Shown piece after piece: positions 34,238-42,364 of a stretch of 64,000 nt of DNA (the stretch's first letter is position 1; each line of letters opens with the position of its first letter). The notes beneath the pieces are model-generated. The model saw only the letters and a list, made by a program, of their open reading frames with translations, did not search any database and was not told where the DNA came from. The stretch is from Halapricum salinum (GTDB taxonomy: Archaea; Halobacteriota; Halobacteria; Halobacteriales; Haloarculaceae). The position numbers and the translations under genes were made by a program. The stretch lies in NCBI RefSeq assembly GCF_004799665.1, contig NZ_CP031310.1, positions 124,001 to 188,000 of the forward strand, read 5' to 3'.

Positions 34238-35281
34238 CTACGTGCTGTCGCCCTCTTCTCGACGCCGTACCTGTTCGAGAACGTGCACTCGCTGATCGCT
34301 CAACCCGGGCGGCAGTTCGGCGTGGACGTGTTCGAACAGCGTCTCGGGATCGGGGTCCGGCGTCGACTCGGCAGTCTCGACCGCGTCAGCGAGTTCGTCT
34401 TCGACCTCGGCTGCGATGGTCGCTGCGAGCGCGTCGTCCAGCACTCCCTGCTCGCGAAGGTAGTCCTCGTAGCGTTCGATCGGATCGGCCGTGCGCCACT
34501 CGGGAAACTCGGCCTCGCTGTCTCGATATCGCGAAGGGTCGTCGCTCGTCGTGTGAGCGCCCTGGCGATAGGTGAGACTCTCGACCAGCACGGGGTCGCC
34601 GTCGCGGGCGCCTGAGAGGGCGTCGGTCATCGTCTCGGCGACGGCCAGTGGGTCGTTGCCGTCGACCCGGACACCGTCGAAGCCGTAGGCGTCGGCTTTC
34701 GCCGCGATGGTCTCGCTCGCGGTCTGGCGTTCTCGGGGCATCGAGATGGCCCAGCCGTTGTTCTCACAGAAGAAGACGACCGGCGCGTCGGAGACGCCGG
34801 CGAAGTTCAGCCCCTCGTGGAAGTCGCCCTCCGACGTTGCGCCGTCGCCGAAGTAGCAGACGACGGCGTGGTCCGCTCCACGATAATCGGCGGCCATGCC
34901 GATCCCGGCGGCGTGGGGAATCTGGGAAGCGATCGAGATGGCCTGTGGGAAGACCGGTCTGTCGTGCCCAGAGTGGTACTCGCCCATCCCGCGGCGAAAG
35001 AGCAGGATGTCGCTGGCTGGCACACCCAGCGTCAGTTGCATGGCGTTTGAGCGGTAGGTCGGGACCAGCCAGTCGTCCTCGGCCATGGCGTGGGCCGCCC
35101 CGACCTGAGAGGCTTCCTGGCCTTTGAACGGCGGATAACTGCTCATCCAGCCGCGGCGCTGGAGCGCAAGCGCGCGCTCGTCGAACCGCCGCGCCCGGAC
35201 CATCCCGCGGTAGATCTCGATGGCTTCCTCGACTGTGAGTTCCGTCTCCGCGAGGTCGCGCTCGCCGATCACCCGGTGCAT
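34238..35281 (-). CDS. Thiamine-diphosphate-dependent dehydrogenase E1 component, alpha subunit
   Basis: 347 residues from ATG 35281 (MHRVIGERDLAETELTVEEA). The ThDP motif is intact: YFGDGATSEGDFHEGLNFA with the closing ENNGWAIS. The substrate-channel region has RGMGEYHSGHDRP, and the phosphorylation-loop equivalent is YRQGAHTTSDDPSRYRD. It matches the E1-alpha of pyruvate or branched-chain 2-oxoacid dehydrogenase complexes. No E1-beta, E2 or E3 gene is adjacent, which is unusual because haloarchaeal sets are normally clustered. Its beta partner must be encoded elsewhere, or it is an extra paralogue. Confidence 0.9.
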   Translation of the reverse strand: MHRVIGERDLAETELTVEEAIEIYRGMVRARRFDERALALQRRGWMSSYPPFKGQEASQVGAAHAMAEDDWLVPTYRSNAMQLTLGVPASDILLFRRGMGEYHSGHDRPVFPQAISIASQIPHAAGIGMAADYRGADHAVVCYFGDGATSEGDFHEGLNFAGVSDAPVVFFCENNGWAISMPRERQTASETIAAKADAYGFDGVRVDGNDPLAVAETMTDALSGARDGDPVLVESLTYRQGAHTTSDDPSRYRDSEAEFPEWRTADPIERYEDYLREQGVLDDALAATIAAEVEDELADAVETAESTPDPDPETLFEHVHAELPPGLSDQRVHVLEQVRRREEGDST

Positions 35282-35360
35282 AGTCGTGTCTCGGCCGCGA
35301 GCATGAAAAACGTCACCGGCACTGTCGGTCGCGAGCGGCACAGCCCGCTCGGCAGGCGTC

Positions 35361-35501
35361 TCACTCGAATTGGAGATGATCTTCGTAGCACGCCCGACAG
35401 ACGTAGTGGTCGATCACGCCCGCGTCGCTTTTGGTGTGAACGAGGACGTGGACCGTGTTCGCGAACGGGACCTGCTCCTCACAGATTCCGCACGTCTCCA
35501 T
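35361..35501 (-). CDS. 46-residue zinc-finger-like protein
   Basis: ATG 35501 to stop at 35361. Two CxxC pairs (CGIC near residue 4 and CRAC near residue 37) separated by about 30 residues would bind one zinc ion in a treble-clef or zinc-ribbon fold; HVLVHTKSDAG forms the strands between. Small proteins of this kind are frequent in haloarchaea and a few have been shown to influence biofilm or swarming behaviour. No target is evident. It lies between the E1-alpha gene (same strand) and menA (divergent). Confidence 0.7.
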   Translation of the reverse strand: METCGICEEQVPFANTVHVLVHTKSDAGVIDHYVCRACYEDHLQFE

Positions 35502-35604
35502 ACGTGATAGTTCGACAACCAGTGACAAAGTAGTTCGCGTCAGTCGGCGGCCGACCCCGAGTCGATCACAGCGGCTTTGGGCGGCCCACCCCAAATCGAA
35601 TACA

Positions 35605-36540
35605 ATGAGTACCGAGGTCACCCGACGGAAAGCCTGGCTGATGGCCGCGCGGCCACAGACGCTGCCGGCGGGCGCGTCGCCGGTCATCGTGGGCGTCGGA
35701 CTGGCCGTCCACGCCGGCGTCGCCGCACCGCTCCCGGCGCTCGCGGCACTGATCGGCGCGCTGTTGCTCCAGGTCGGGACCAACTTCGCCAACGACTACT
35801 ACGACGCCGTCAAGGGCGCTGACACCGACGAACGCGAGGGATTTACCCGTGTCACGGCTGGCGGGCTGATCGAACCCGCGCGAGTCAAGCGAGCGATGCT
35901 CGTCACCTACGGCCTCGCGGTCGTCGTCGGACTCTACCTCGTCGCGATCGGCGGCCTACCGATCCTCGTGGTCGGGCTCTCTTCGATCGTCGCCGGGATC
36001 CTCTACACGGGCGGGCCATACCCCTACGGCTATCGCGGGCTTGGCGATCTGTTCGTGTTCGTCTACTTCGGTGTCGTCGCCGTGACAGGGACCTACTACG
36101 TGCAGGCGGTCGCGACGATGGACGTCGGGCTCTTGCCGGTCGGGATTCCAGCGGGCAGCGTCCCGGTCGACGCTGTCGTGGCGAGTCTGCCCGCGGCCGG
36201 ACTCTCGACGTGCATCCTCGTCGTGAACAACATCCGGGACATCGAAACCGACCGGACCGCCGGCAAGCGGACGCTCGCGGTGGTGCTGGGGTACACTGGC
36301 GCGCGGATCGAGTTCCTCCTGCTGGCGGGCATGGCCTACGTCGTGCCCGTCGCATTCGCGCTCGACCCCGACTACGGGCTGGCCGCACTGGCCCCGCTGC
36401 TGACGCTCCCGCTGGCCGCGATGGTCGCGAAGACGGTGCTCACGGAGCGTGATGGCGAGGCGCTCAATCCCGCCCTCGAACGCACCGGACAGACGATGTT
36501 CACGCACGCGCTGCTGTTCGCAGCGGGGCTGACACTATGA
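35605..36540 (+). CDS. menA: 1,4-dihydroxy-2-naphthoate polyprenyltransferase
   Basis: 311 residues from ATG 35605, UbiA family membrane prenyltransferase. The first Asp-rich motif is NFANDYYDAVKGADTDEREG and the second is NNIRDIETDRTAGKRTLAVV, both characteristic of MenA. About eight or nine hydrophobic helices, including GLSSIVAGILYTGGPYPYGY. It attaches the polyprenyl tail to DHNA in menaquinone synthesis. The end overlaps the start of menC by four bases (ATGA at 36537-36540), so menA-menC-menE is a translationally coupled operon. Confidence 0.93.
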   Translation: MSTEVTRRKAWLMAARPQTLPAGASPVIVGVGLAVHAGVAAPLPALAALIGALLLQVGTNFANDYYDAVKGADTDEREGFTRVTAGGLIEPARVKRAMLVTYGLAVVVGLYLVAIGGLPILVVGLSSIVAGILYTGGPYPYGYRGLGDLFVFVYFGVVAVTGTYYVQAVATMDVGLLPVGIPAGSVPVDAVVASLPAAGLSTCILVVNNIRDIETDRTAGKRTLAVVLGYTGARIEFLLLAGMAYVVPVAFALDPDYGLAALAPLLTLPLAAMVAKTVLTERDGEALNPALERTGQTMFTHALLFAAGLTL

Positions 36541-37595
36541 GGATCGACTCCTTCTCGCTGCGGCTGTCCGACCCGCTCGCGACGTCTGCGGGGACGATCG
36601 AGGCCCGTGACGGATTCACCGTCAGCTATCGCCACCGCGGCCACTCGGGCGTCGGCGAAGCGACGCCGCTGGCCGGCTGGACGGAGTCGCTGGAGGAGTG
36701 TCGCGGGGCACTCGACCGCGCGGCCGCGGCGGCCGACGAAGACGCCAGCGCAGAATCCGGGACCGGCCACGGCGCGGCACTGCTGGAACTCGACGCCGCC
36801 GAGACGCCCGCGGCCCGTCACGGCTTCGCGAGCGCGCTTCTCGACGCCGACGCTCGGGCAGACGGGGTCCCCCTCTACGAGTGGTTCGCGCCCGACGCCG
36901 ACACCGTGCGGTCTGTGCCGGTCAACGCGACACTCGGGGACGCGCCCGTCGACGAGACGGTCGCAGCCGCCGAGGACGCCGTCGAATCTGGCTTCGGCTG
37001 TCTGAAGATCAAGGTCGGGGCGCGCCCGGTCGAAGAGGATATCGAGCGGGTCCGGGGGGTCCGGGAGTCGGTCGGTGAGGGCGTCGAGCTCAGGGTCGAC
37101 GCCAACGCCGCCTACGATCGGGAGACGGCCCGCGCGGCCATCGACGGCTTCGCGAACGCGGCCGTCGCATACGTCGAACAGCCACTTCCGGCCGAGGACC
37201 TCGAGGGGCACCGCGACCTCCGGGGGAACGGAGTCGGGATTGCGCTCGACGAGAGTCTCACTGACTGCATCGCCCAGGAGATCATCGACGCCGACGCGGC
37301 GGACGTGCTCGTGCTCAAGCCGATGGTCGTCGGCGGCCCGGGCAACGCCCACACCCTCGCGATGCGAGCGCGGGATCACGGAATCGAACCAGTCGTCTCG
37401 ACGACCATCGACGGCGTCCTCGCCCGGACTACTGCGGTCCACGTCGCAGCCGCGATCGACGACATTCGGCCCTGCGGGCTGGCGACCGCCGACCGACTGG
37501 CCGAGGACCTCGGCCCCGACCCGTGCGCTGTCGAGGATGGCCGAATCGCCGTCCCACAGGAACCCGGCCTCGGGGCGGAGGTGGCCGATGTCTGA
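36537..37595 (+). CDS. menC: o-Succinylbenzoate synthase
   Basis: 352 residues, enolase superfamily (muconate-lactonising subgroup). Active-site residues are present: the KxK acid/base pair in CLKIKVGARP, the metal ligands VDANAAYDRETA, EQPLPAED and LDESL, and the second Lys in LKPMVVGG. It dehydrates SHCHC to o-succinylbenzoate in menaquinone synthesis. Start ATG 36537 overlaps the menA stop. MenE follows 12 bases later with a GGAGGGAG site between. The operon context favours MenC over an amino-acid racemase role. Confidence 0.9.
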   Translation: MRIDSFSLRLSDPLATSAGTIEARDGFTVSYRHRGHSGVGEATPLAGWTESLEECRGALDRAAAAADEDASAESGTGHGAALLELDAAETPAARHGFASALLDADARADGVPLYEWFAPDADTVRSVPVNATLGDAPVDETVAAAEDAVESGFGCLKIKVGARPVEEDIERVRGVRESVGEGVELRVDANAAYDRETARAAIDGFANAAVAYVEQPLPAEDLEGHRDLRGNGVGIALDESLTDCIAQEIIDADAADVLVLKPMVVGGPGNAHTLAMRARDHGIEPVVSTTIDGVLARTTAVHVAAAIDDIRPCGLATADRLAEDLGPDPCAVEDGRIAVPQEPGLGAEVADV

Positions 37596-37607
37596 GGGAG
37601 GGAGCCG

Positions 37608-39104
37608 ATGACCGACCGCTGGCCACGCTACGACGTGCTCACCCACCGTGCGCGAACCACCCCCGAGCGCACCGCGCTGATCGACGCCGACTCGGGCGAG
37701 CGCTGGCGCTATCGTGCCCTCGACGGCGCCGTGGATTCGCTCGCGGCGAGTCTGGACGACCTCGGCGTCTCGTTGGGCACGCGAGTCGGCATCCTGCTCT
37801 CGACCGGGCCGACGTACGTCCGGTTGCTGCACGCGATCTGGCGACTCGGTGGGGTGGCCGTCCCGCTGAACGTCCAGAAAACCGACGCGCAACTGGCCGC
37901 ACAGGCCCAGCGCGCAGCTGTGGACCTGCTGGTCTGTAGCGGTGAGACGGCGGCAAGCGCGACCGAACTCGGCGTCGATCCGGCCGTCTCGATCGACGAC
38001 GCTGCCGATGTCGAAACCGCGACCGGCGTCGCCCCGCTCCCGGACGCCGCTGCCGAAACCCTCGTCCCGATCGCTCGTGATGTCGATAGTCTCGCACTGC
38101 TCCTGTTCACTTCGGGGACGACCGGCCAGCCAAAGGGTGTGCGACTGACCCGTGAGAACCTGCTCGCGAGCGCCGAGGCGTCGGCCTACAGACTGGGCGT
38201 CAAGCCGGGCGATCGCTGGCTGTGCTGTCTCCCGATGTATCACATGGGCGGGCTGGCTCCGGCCGTCCGCACGGCGCTCTACGGCACGACGCTGGTCGTC
38301 CAGCGAGAGTTCGACGCCAGCGAGACGGCTGCCGTGATCGACGAATACGAGATCTCGGGCGTCTCCCTCGTCCCGACGATGGTGAAACGAATGCTCGATG
38401 CTGGCTGGACGCCCCCGAAGAATCTCGACACGGTGCTGCTCGGTGGCGCGCCGGCCAGCGAGTCGCTGCTCGAACGCGCGCTCGACCGCGAGGTTCCCGT
38501 CTATGCGACCTACGGCACGACCGAGACGGCCTCTCAGATCGCGACCGCGAGCCCGCAGCAGACCGCCGACTGTCCCGGCACGGTCGGCCAGCCACTCGTC
38601 ACCACCACGATCAGAATTCTCGACGGCGACGAGCCGGCCGACGTGGGTGAGACGGGTGAGATTGTCGTCTCCGGACCGACGGTGACGCCGGGCTACCTCG
38701 ACGAGGATCGGACGACCGAGGCGGTCGACGACTACGGATTCCACACCGGCGACGTGGGCTATCGCGACGCGGACGGCCGGCTGTGGATCGTCGGCCGACT
38801 CGACGACCGGATCGTCTCCGGTGGCGAGAACGTCGATCCCGAAGTGGTCGCCGGGGCGATCCGCGAGCACCCAGCAGTCGACGAGGTCGCCGTCGTCGGC
38901 CTCCCGGACGAGGAGTGGGGCGAGCGCGTCGCGGCGCTGGTCGTCGGCGCAGTGGATACGGACGAAATCCGCGAGCACTGCCGCGAGCGACTGGCGGAGT
39001 TCGAGGTTCCCAAGACGGTAGTCGTCACCGACCGGATTCCGAGAACACCCTCGGGGACGGTCGACCGCGAGGCCGTCCGGGAGCGACTTCGCGGTGCGGA
39101 CTGA
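37608..39104 (+). CDS. menE: o-Succinylbenzoate-CoA ligase
   Basis: 498 residues, ANL superfamily. The AMP-binding P-loop is LLFTSGTTGQPKGVRLT; later motifs are VYATYGTTETAS, the hinge and ribose-binding YGFHTGDVGYRDADGRLWI, GRLDDRIVSGGENVDP, and the catalytic Lys region RIPRTPSGTVDREAV (here Ser-Gly-Thr replaces the usual SGK, so the A10 Lys is not obvious). It activates o-succinylbenzoate with CoA. The context with menA and menC supports the assignment. The ATG is preceded by GGGAGGGAG. Confidence 0.9.
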   Translation: MTDRWPRYDVLTHRARTTPERTALIDADSGERWRYRALDGAVDSLAASLDDLGVSLGTRVGILLSTGPTYVRLLHAIWRLGGVAVPLNVQKTDAQLAAQAQRAAVDLLVCSGETAASATELGVDPAVSIDDAADVETATGVAPLPDAAAETLVPIARDVDSLALLLFTSGTTGQPKGVRLTRENLLASAEASAYRLGVKPGDRWLCCLPMYHMGGLAPAVRTALYGTTLVVQREFDASETAAVIDEYEISGVSLVPTMVKRMLDAGWTPPKNLDTVLLGGAPASESLLERALDREVPVYATYGTTETASQIATASPQQTADCPGTVGQPLVTTTIRILDGDEPADVGETGEIVVSGPTVTPGYLDEDRTTEAVDDYGFHTGDVGYRDADGRLWIVGRLDDRIVSGGENVDPEVVAGAIREHPAVDEVAVVGLPDEEWGERVAALVVGAVDTDEIREHCRERLAEFEVPKTVVVTDRIPRTPSGTVDREAVRERLRGAD

Positions 39105-39152
39105 CGGAGGGAAGCGGCCAACACATAAGGCCCGTCTCTCCCACTCTCGGGC

Positions 39153-40451
39153 ATGGACTGGATCTCCGAAACCTTCAGGAGTGACGTGGGCTGGTCACAC
39201 CTCGAATCGCTGGTCGACGTCGGCAGCCGAATGGCCGGCAGCGACGGCGAGCGGCGTGGCCTCGAACTGACACGTGACGCGCTCGAGTCGGCGGGCGCTC
39301 GCGAGGCTCGAATCGAAGAGTTCGACATCCAGGGGTGGGCGCGCGGGACGAGCCAGATCGTCGCCGGCGACACGATCCGGGACTGTATCGCGCTCCCGCG
39401 GAGCCCCAGTGGGACTGCCCGAGGCCGATTCGTCGATGTCGGCCACGGACTCCCCGAGGATTTCGAGGACGCCGATCTGGAGGGATCGGTCGTCATGGCC
39501 GACAGCACCGTCCCAGGATGGTACGACCGCTCTCTCCACCGCCGGGAGAAGTACTACCACGCCGTCGAGCGCGGAGCGGCGGCGTTCGTCTTCCGCAATC
39601 ACGTCGAGGGGTGTCTCCCACCGACGGGCAGCGTCGGCCGCGACGACGCACCGATCGGCGAGATTCCTGCCGTCGGCGTCAGCAAGGAAGTGGGGAGTCG
39701 ACTCGCCCGGCGGTTCGACGGCGAGGAGGTCACCGTCGAAGTCGAGGCCGACGTCCACGACGCGACCAGCGGAATCGTCCGGGCCAGCGTCGGTCCGGAG
39801 ACCGACGAGCGCTTGCTGCTGACGAGTCACGTCGACGCCCACGACATCAGCGAGGGCGCGATGGACAACGGGGCCGGCACCGCGACAGTCGTCGAGATCG
39901 TGAACGCGCTCACCGCCCGCGAGGCCGAGCTCGACACGCGGGTCGCGATCGCCTGTTTCGGCGCCGAAGAGGTCGGCCTGAAAGGCTCCGAACACCTCGC
40001 GGAGACGACCGACCGGGAGTCGATCCGCGCGGTCGTCAACCTCGATGGAGTCTGTCGCTCCCGAACGCTGTCGGTGACGACTCACCACGTCGACGCGCTC
40101 GCGGCGGCGACCAGGCGGGTGCGCGACCGGTTCGACCATCCGATATCCATCGATCCGACGATGGTCCCCCACAGCGACCACTGGCCGTTCGTCGCCCGCG
40201 GCGTGCCGGGGCTGATGGTCGCCAGCGAGAGCGGTGCCGACCGCGGGTGGGGCCACACCGCCGCGGACACGCTGGAGAAACTCGAAAAGCGTGACCTCCG
40301 CGAGAGCGCCATCCTCCTGACCGAACTCGTCGTCGAACTCGCCGATTCTGACGAGTCGATCCCGCATATCGATGGTGAGGACGTCGCGGAGTATCTTCGT
40401 GCGGAGGGTTACGCCGAGGGGATGCGCCGGACCGGCGACTGGCCGTTCTAG
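39153..40451 (+). CDS. M28-family zinc aminopeptidase with PA-type insert
   Basis: 432 residues, no signal peptide. Residues about 85-195 form a protease-associated-like insert (VVMADSTVPGWYDRS and AAAFVFRNH). The catalytic zinc site is complete for M28: TSHVDAHDISEGAMDNGAGT (His and bridging Asp), FGAEEVGLKGSEHL (Glu pair), VNLDGVC and a late His in MVPHSDHWPF. It probably trims peptides in the cytoplasm. ATG 39153 is preceded by a TATA-like ACATAAGG. No partner gene is evident. Confidence 0.88.
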   Translation: MDWISETFRSDVGWSHLESLVDVGSRMAGSDGERRGLELTRDALESAGAREARIEEFDIQGWARGTSQIVAGDTIRDCIALPRSPSGTARGRFVDVGHGLPEDFEDADLEGSVVMADSTVPGWYDRSLHRREKYYHAVERGAAAFVFRNHVEGCLPPTGSVGRDDAPIGEIPAVGVSKEVGSRLARRFDGEEVTVEVEADVHDATSGIVRASVGPETDERLLLTSHVDAHDISEGAMDNGAGTATVVEIVNALTAREAELDTRVAIACFGAEEVGLKGSEHLAETTDRESIRAVVNLDGVCRSRTLSVTTHHVDALAAATRRVRDRFDHPISIDPTMVPHSDHWPFVARGVPGLMVASESGADRGWGHTAADTLEKLEKRDLRESAILLTELVVELADSDESIPHIDGEDVAEYLRAEGYAEGMRRTGDWPF

Positions 40452-40504
40452 GTCGACGGCGTCGGTGCGGAGGGTTTTTGCCTGCCCTCACCGACCCCCG
40501 AAGT

Positions 40505-41272
40505 ATGAGTAACGGGCGGACGGACGGCCGGAAGATCTGGGTCGTCGGCGACGACGCACTCACACTGCCGTCCGGCGTCGAGCGCGCCGCCGGGATCGAC
40601 GAGGCCGACGTCGCTGTCGCCGTCGGTGAGTCGGCACTCCTGAATCTCGCCCGTGAAGGGTGTTCGACACCGATCTTGCCCGTCGATGCAGGTGCTGGTG
40701 TTCGCGCAATCGACGCTGCCGCCGTCGGGTCGGCTCTCGACAGCGTCCGCGCAGGAGAGGCAACCCAGACCGATATTCCGATCCTCGCGGTCGACGTCGA
40801 TGGCGAGCGCCGCGGCAGAGCGCTCATGGACGTGATGCTCGTCACGACCGAGGCCGCCCACATCTCGGAATTCGCGGTCGAGACACCCAGAGAAGAGGTG
40901 GCCGAGTTCCGCGCCGACGGCGTCGTCGTCGCGACCGCAGCGGGGACGAGCGGCTACGCCAGTCGCCTCGGTGCGCCGGTGTTCGCACCGGAGGTCGAGG
41001 CCGCCGCAGTCGTCCCAGTGGCCGCGTTCGCGACGTCACTGGACCACTGGGCCGTCCCGTTGTACGATGGCGATTCACTGGCCCGGATACAGGTGACCCG
41101 GGAAGAAGCAGGCGTCTCGCTGCTACTGGACGACCAGATCGATGGGACCATCCCGCCGTTCACGGACGTGACGGTCACCGTCGACGGGTCGCTATCGATT
41201 CTCGGCGTCCCGGAGAGTCCGTCCTGTTTCCAGTGCGAGGATCGACCGCCGCGCGGCGACGACGAGGCGTGA
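40505..41272 (+). CDS. NAD kinase-like protein with degenerate nucleotide motif
   Basis: 255 residues from ATG 40505. The second half matches the NAD/diacylglycerol-kinase fold: FRADGVVVATAAGTSGYASR corresponds to the conserved DG-x-x-x-(S/A)T-x-x-GS-(T/S)-(A/G)-Y strand, followed by VVPVAAFATSLDHW and DGTIPPFTDVTVTVDGS. In true NAD kinases the N-terminal half carries a GGDGT loop; here the equivalent VAVAVGESALLNLAREG has lost it. It may therefore be a regulatory or altered-function paralogue, not a working NAD kinase. The C-terminus has two Cys (CFQC). A leaderless start is plausible. Confidence 0.6.
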   Translation: MSNGRTDGRKIWVVGDDALTLPSGVERAAGIDEADVAVAVGESALLNLAREGCSTPILPVDAGAGVRAIDAAAVGSALDSVRAGEATQTDIPILAVDVDGERRGRALMDVMLVTTEAAHISEFAVETPREEVAEFRADGVVVATAAGTSGYASRLGAPVFAPEVEAAAVVPVAAFATSLDHWAVPLYDGDSLARIQVTREEAGVSLLLDDQIDGTIPPFTDVTVTVDGSLSILGVPESPSCFQCEDRPPRGDDEA

Positions 41273-41679
41273 GGACGGTAGCTAATTTGGAGAAAACTAC
41301 CACAGGCACGCACCCGGCGCGCCCTTGTGCGCGCCGGGACGGGCGAGAGACGAGCGCTCGAACGAAGTGAGAGCGTGAGTCGGTTGGAGAGCGAGCGGCG
41401 CGAGGGAACGAAGCGCCGCTGTTCGGACGAGCGGGGAGGTACGACCCGCGAGGAGGGTGTGGCGCTGTGCTACGGTGCGGTCCTGCTGCGCTGATCCGCC
41501 TAGCGCGAGCAGTGCAAGTCGTTCGCACCATCCCACTCGTGCTTTTTCGGCCCCTTCCCAACCATCCCACTCGTGCTTCTCCTGGTCTTTCCTGACCACC
41601 CAACACTCACACCCACCTCTCGAAAGCACGGAAACCGGAAGTGGAAACATCTTAATGGACCTGGCTCACAGATAGCGAT
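41273..41679. other. Hairpin-rich intergenic region without genes
   Basis: No credible frame in either direction over 407 bases. It contains a GC hairpin at about 41308-41338 (CCGGCGCGC with GCGCGCCGG), the GAACGAAGTGAGAGCG word common in haloarchaeal intergenic repeats, a second hairpin (AGCGGCGC with GCGCCGCT) near 41398-41423, and a short tandem repeat at 41527-41595. CATCTTAATGG at about 41648-41658 is the TATA box of the following gene. It looks like accumulated repeat-derived DNA of the same general kind as elements A and B but does not share their conserved cores. Confidence 0.5.
41527..41595. repeat. Short tandem repeat, 34-base period
   Basis: ACCATCCCACTCGTGCTT occurs at 41527-41544 and 41561-41578, with a degenerate third unit starting ACCACCCAACACTC at 41595. 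The two 16-base spacers (TTTCGGCCCCTTCCCA and CTCCTGGTCTTTCCTG) differ. Only two good units exist, so this is not a CRISPR array. Translation of the minus strand gives a repeated KHEWDG-type peptide, but no gene-like frame surrounds it. Confidence 0.55.
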
Positions 41680-42135
41680 ATGGCAGGTCCAGCGTACCAA
41701 CTCCCCGGGCCACTCGGGATCCTCGACTCGGTCATCGGCGCGACAGCGGTGATCGAGTACATCCTGCTCGGGTTGTTGCTCCTGAACATCGTCACGCGGA
41801 TCGTCGCACACCGCCGCCACCTCGCGGAAGCCGACGAGGGCGTCGAATCGCTGTCGAGACACCCACTGCACGTCGCCTCGAACGTTCTGCTGTTGCTGGC
41901 GTCGTTCTACTACACGACGCTGCACCAGCACGCCGGCATCGTCGCGACCTCGCTCGTCGTCGGGATCTTCATCACCGACTTCTTCGAGTTCGAAGCTCGC
42001 AACGTCGAACTCCGTCGTGAGGTCCCACTCGACCGCCCCAAAGGCGCGATCGCCGCCTCGCTACTGGCGTTCCTCTACATCGGCTATCTCAGCGCTTTCC
42101 AGTACGTCGCCCCGATCTGGAACGCGGTCGTATAG
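41680..42135 (+). CDS. Four-helix membrane protein, conserved in haloarchaea
   Basis: 151 residues. ATG 41680 lies 27 bases after the centre of a TATA-like CATCTTAATGG, giving a leaderless message. Hydrophobic helices: VIEYILLGLLLLNIVTRIV, ASNVLLLLASFYYTTLHQ, GIVATSLVVGIFITDFFEF and AIAASLLAFLYIGYLSAFQ. The loop RHLAEADEGVESLSRHPLH has several His and acidic residues. No known function. Element A copy 2 begins three bases after its stop. Confidence 0.72.
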   Translation: MAGPAYQLPGPLGILDSVIGATAVIEYILLGLLLLNIVTRIVAHRRHLAEADEGVESLSRHPLHVASNVLLLLASFYYTTLHQHAGIVATSLVVGIFITDFFEFEARNVELRREVPLDRPKGAIAASLLAFLYIGYLSAFQYVAPIWNAVV

Positions 42136-42137
42136 CA

Positions 42138-42338
42138 CCACTTTTTCCTGCACGGGGTTTCCTCGGTCGCCTCCGGCGACCTGCGGGAACAGCGTGGCGG
42201 CTTCGCCGCCACGTCATACGGTTGCGGGCCGCTGGCCCGCAACCCGCGCAAAAACGTGGGGAAAAACACGCTTCACGCTCGACGCTCCGCGTCTCGCGTG
42301 AAGTGAAACGGCGCTCGCTTCACTCGCGCCGTATGCTA
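42138..42338 (+). repeat. Structured intergenic element A, copy 2, with extra hairpin domain (candidate ncRNA)
   Basis: Begins CCACTTTTTCC and ends TATGCTA like copy 1. P1: TGCACGGG 42149-42156 with CCCGCGCA 42243-42250 (one mismatch), extended by TTTTT with AAAA. P2: GTTTCC 42157-42162 with GGGAAC 42185-42190, then TC/TGC, then GGTCGCC 42165-42171 with GGCGACC 42175-42181; the inner stem differs from the other copies but still pairs. P3: CTTCACGC 42271-42278 with GCGTGAAG 42296-42303. P4: CGGCGC 42309-42314 with GCGCCG 42326-42331. Between P2 and the 3' strand of P1 are two additional hairpins, GTGGCGGC with GCCGCCAC and GGTTGCGGGCC with GGCCCGCAACC, absent from the other copies. Confidence 0.7.
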
Positions 42339-42364
42339 CACTGGCCCGCAACGAGAGAGACAAA

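Noticed and set aside
41527-41595. Possible CRISPR array
   Set aside because: Only two good 18-base repeats with 16-base spacers and no cas genes; repeat and spacer lengths are far below CRISPR norms.
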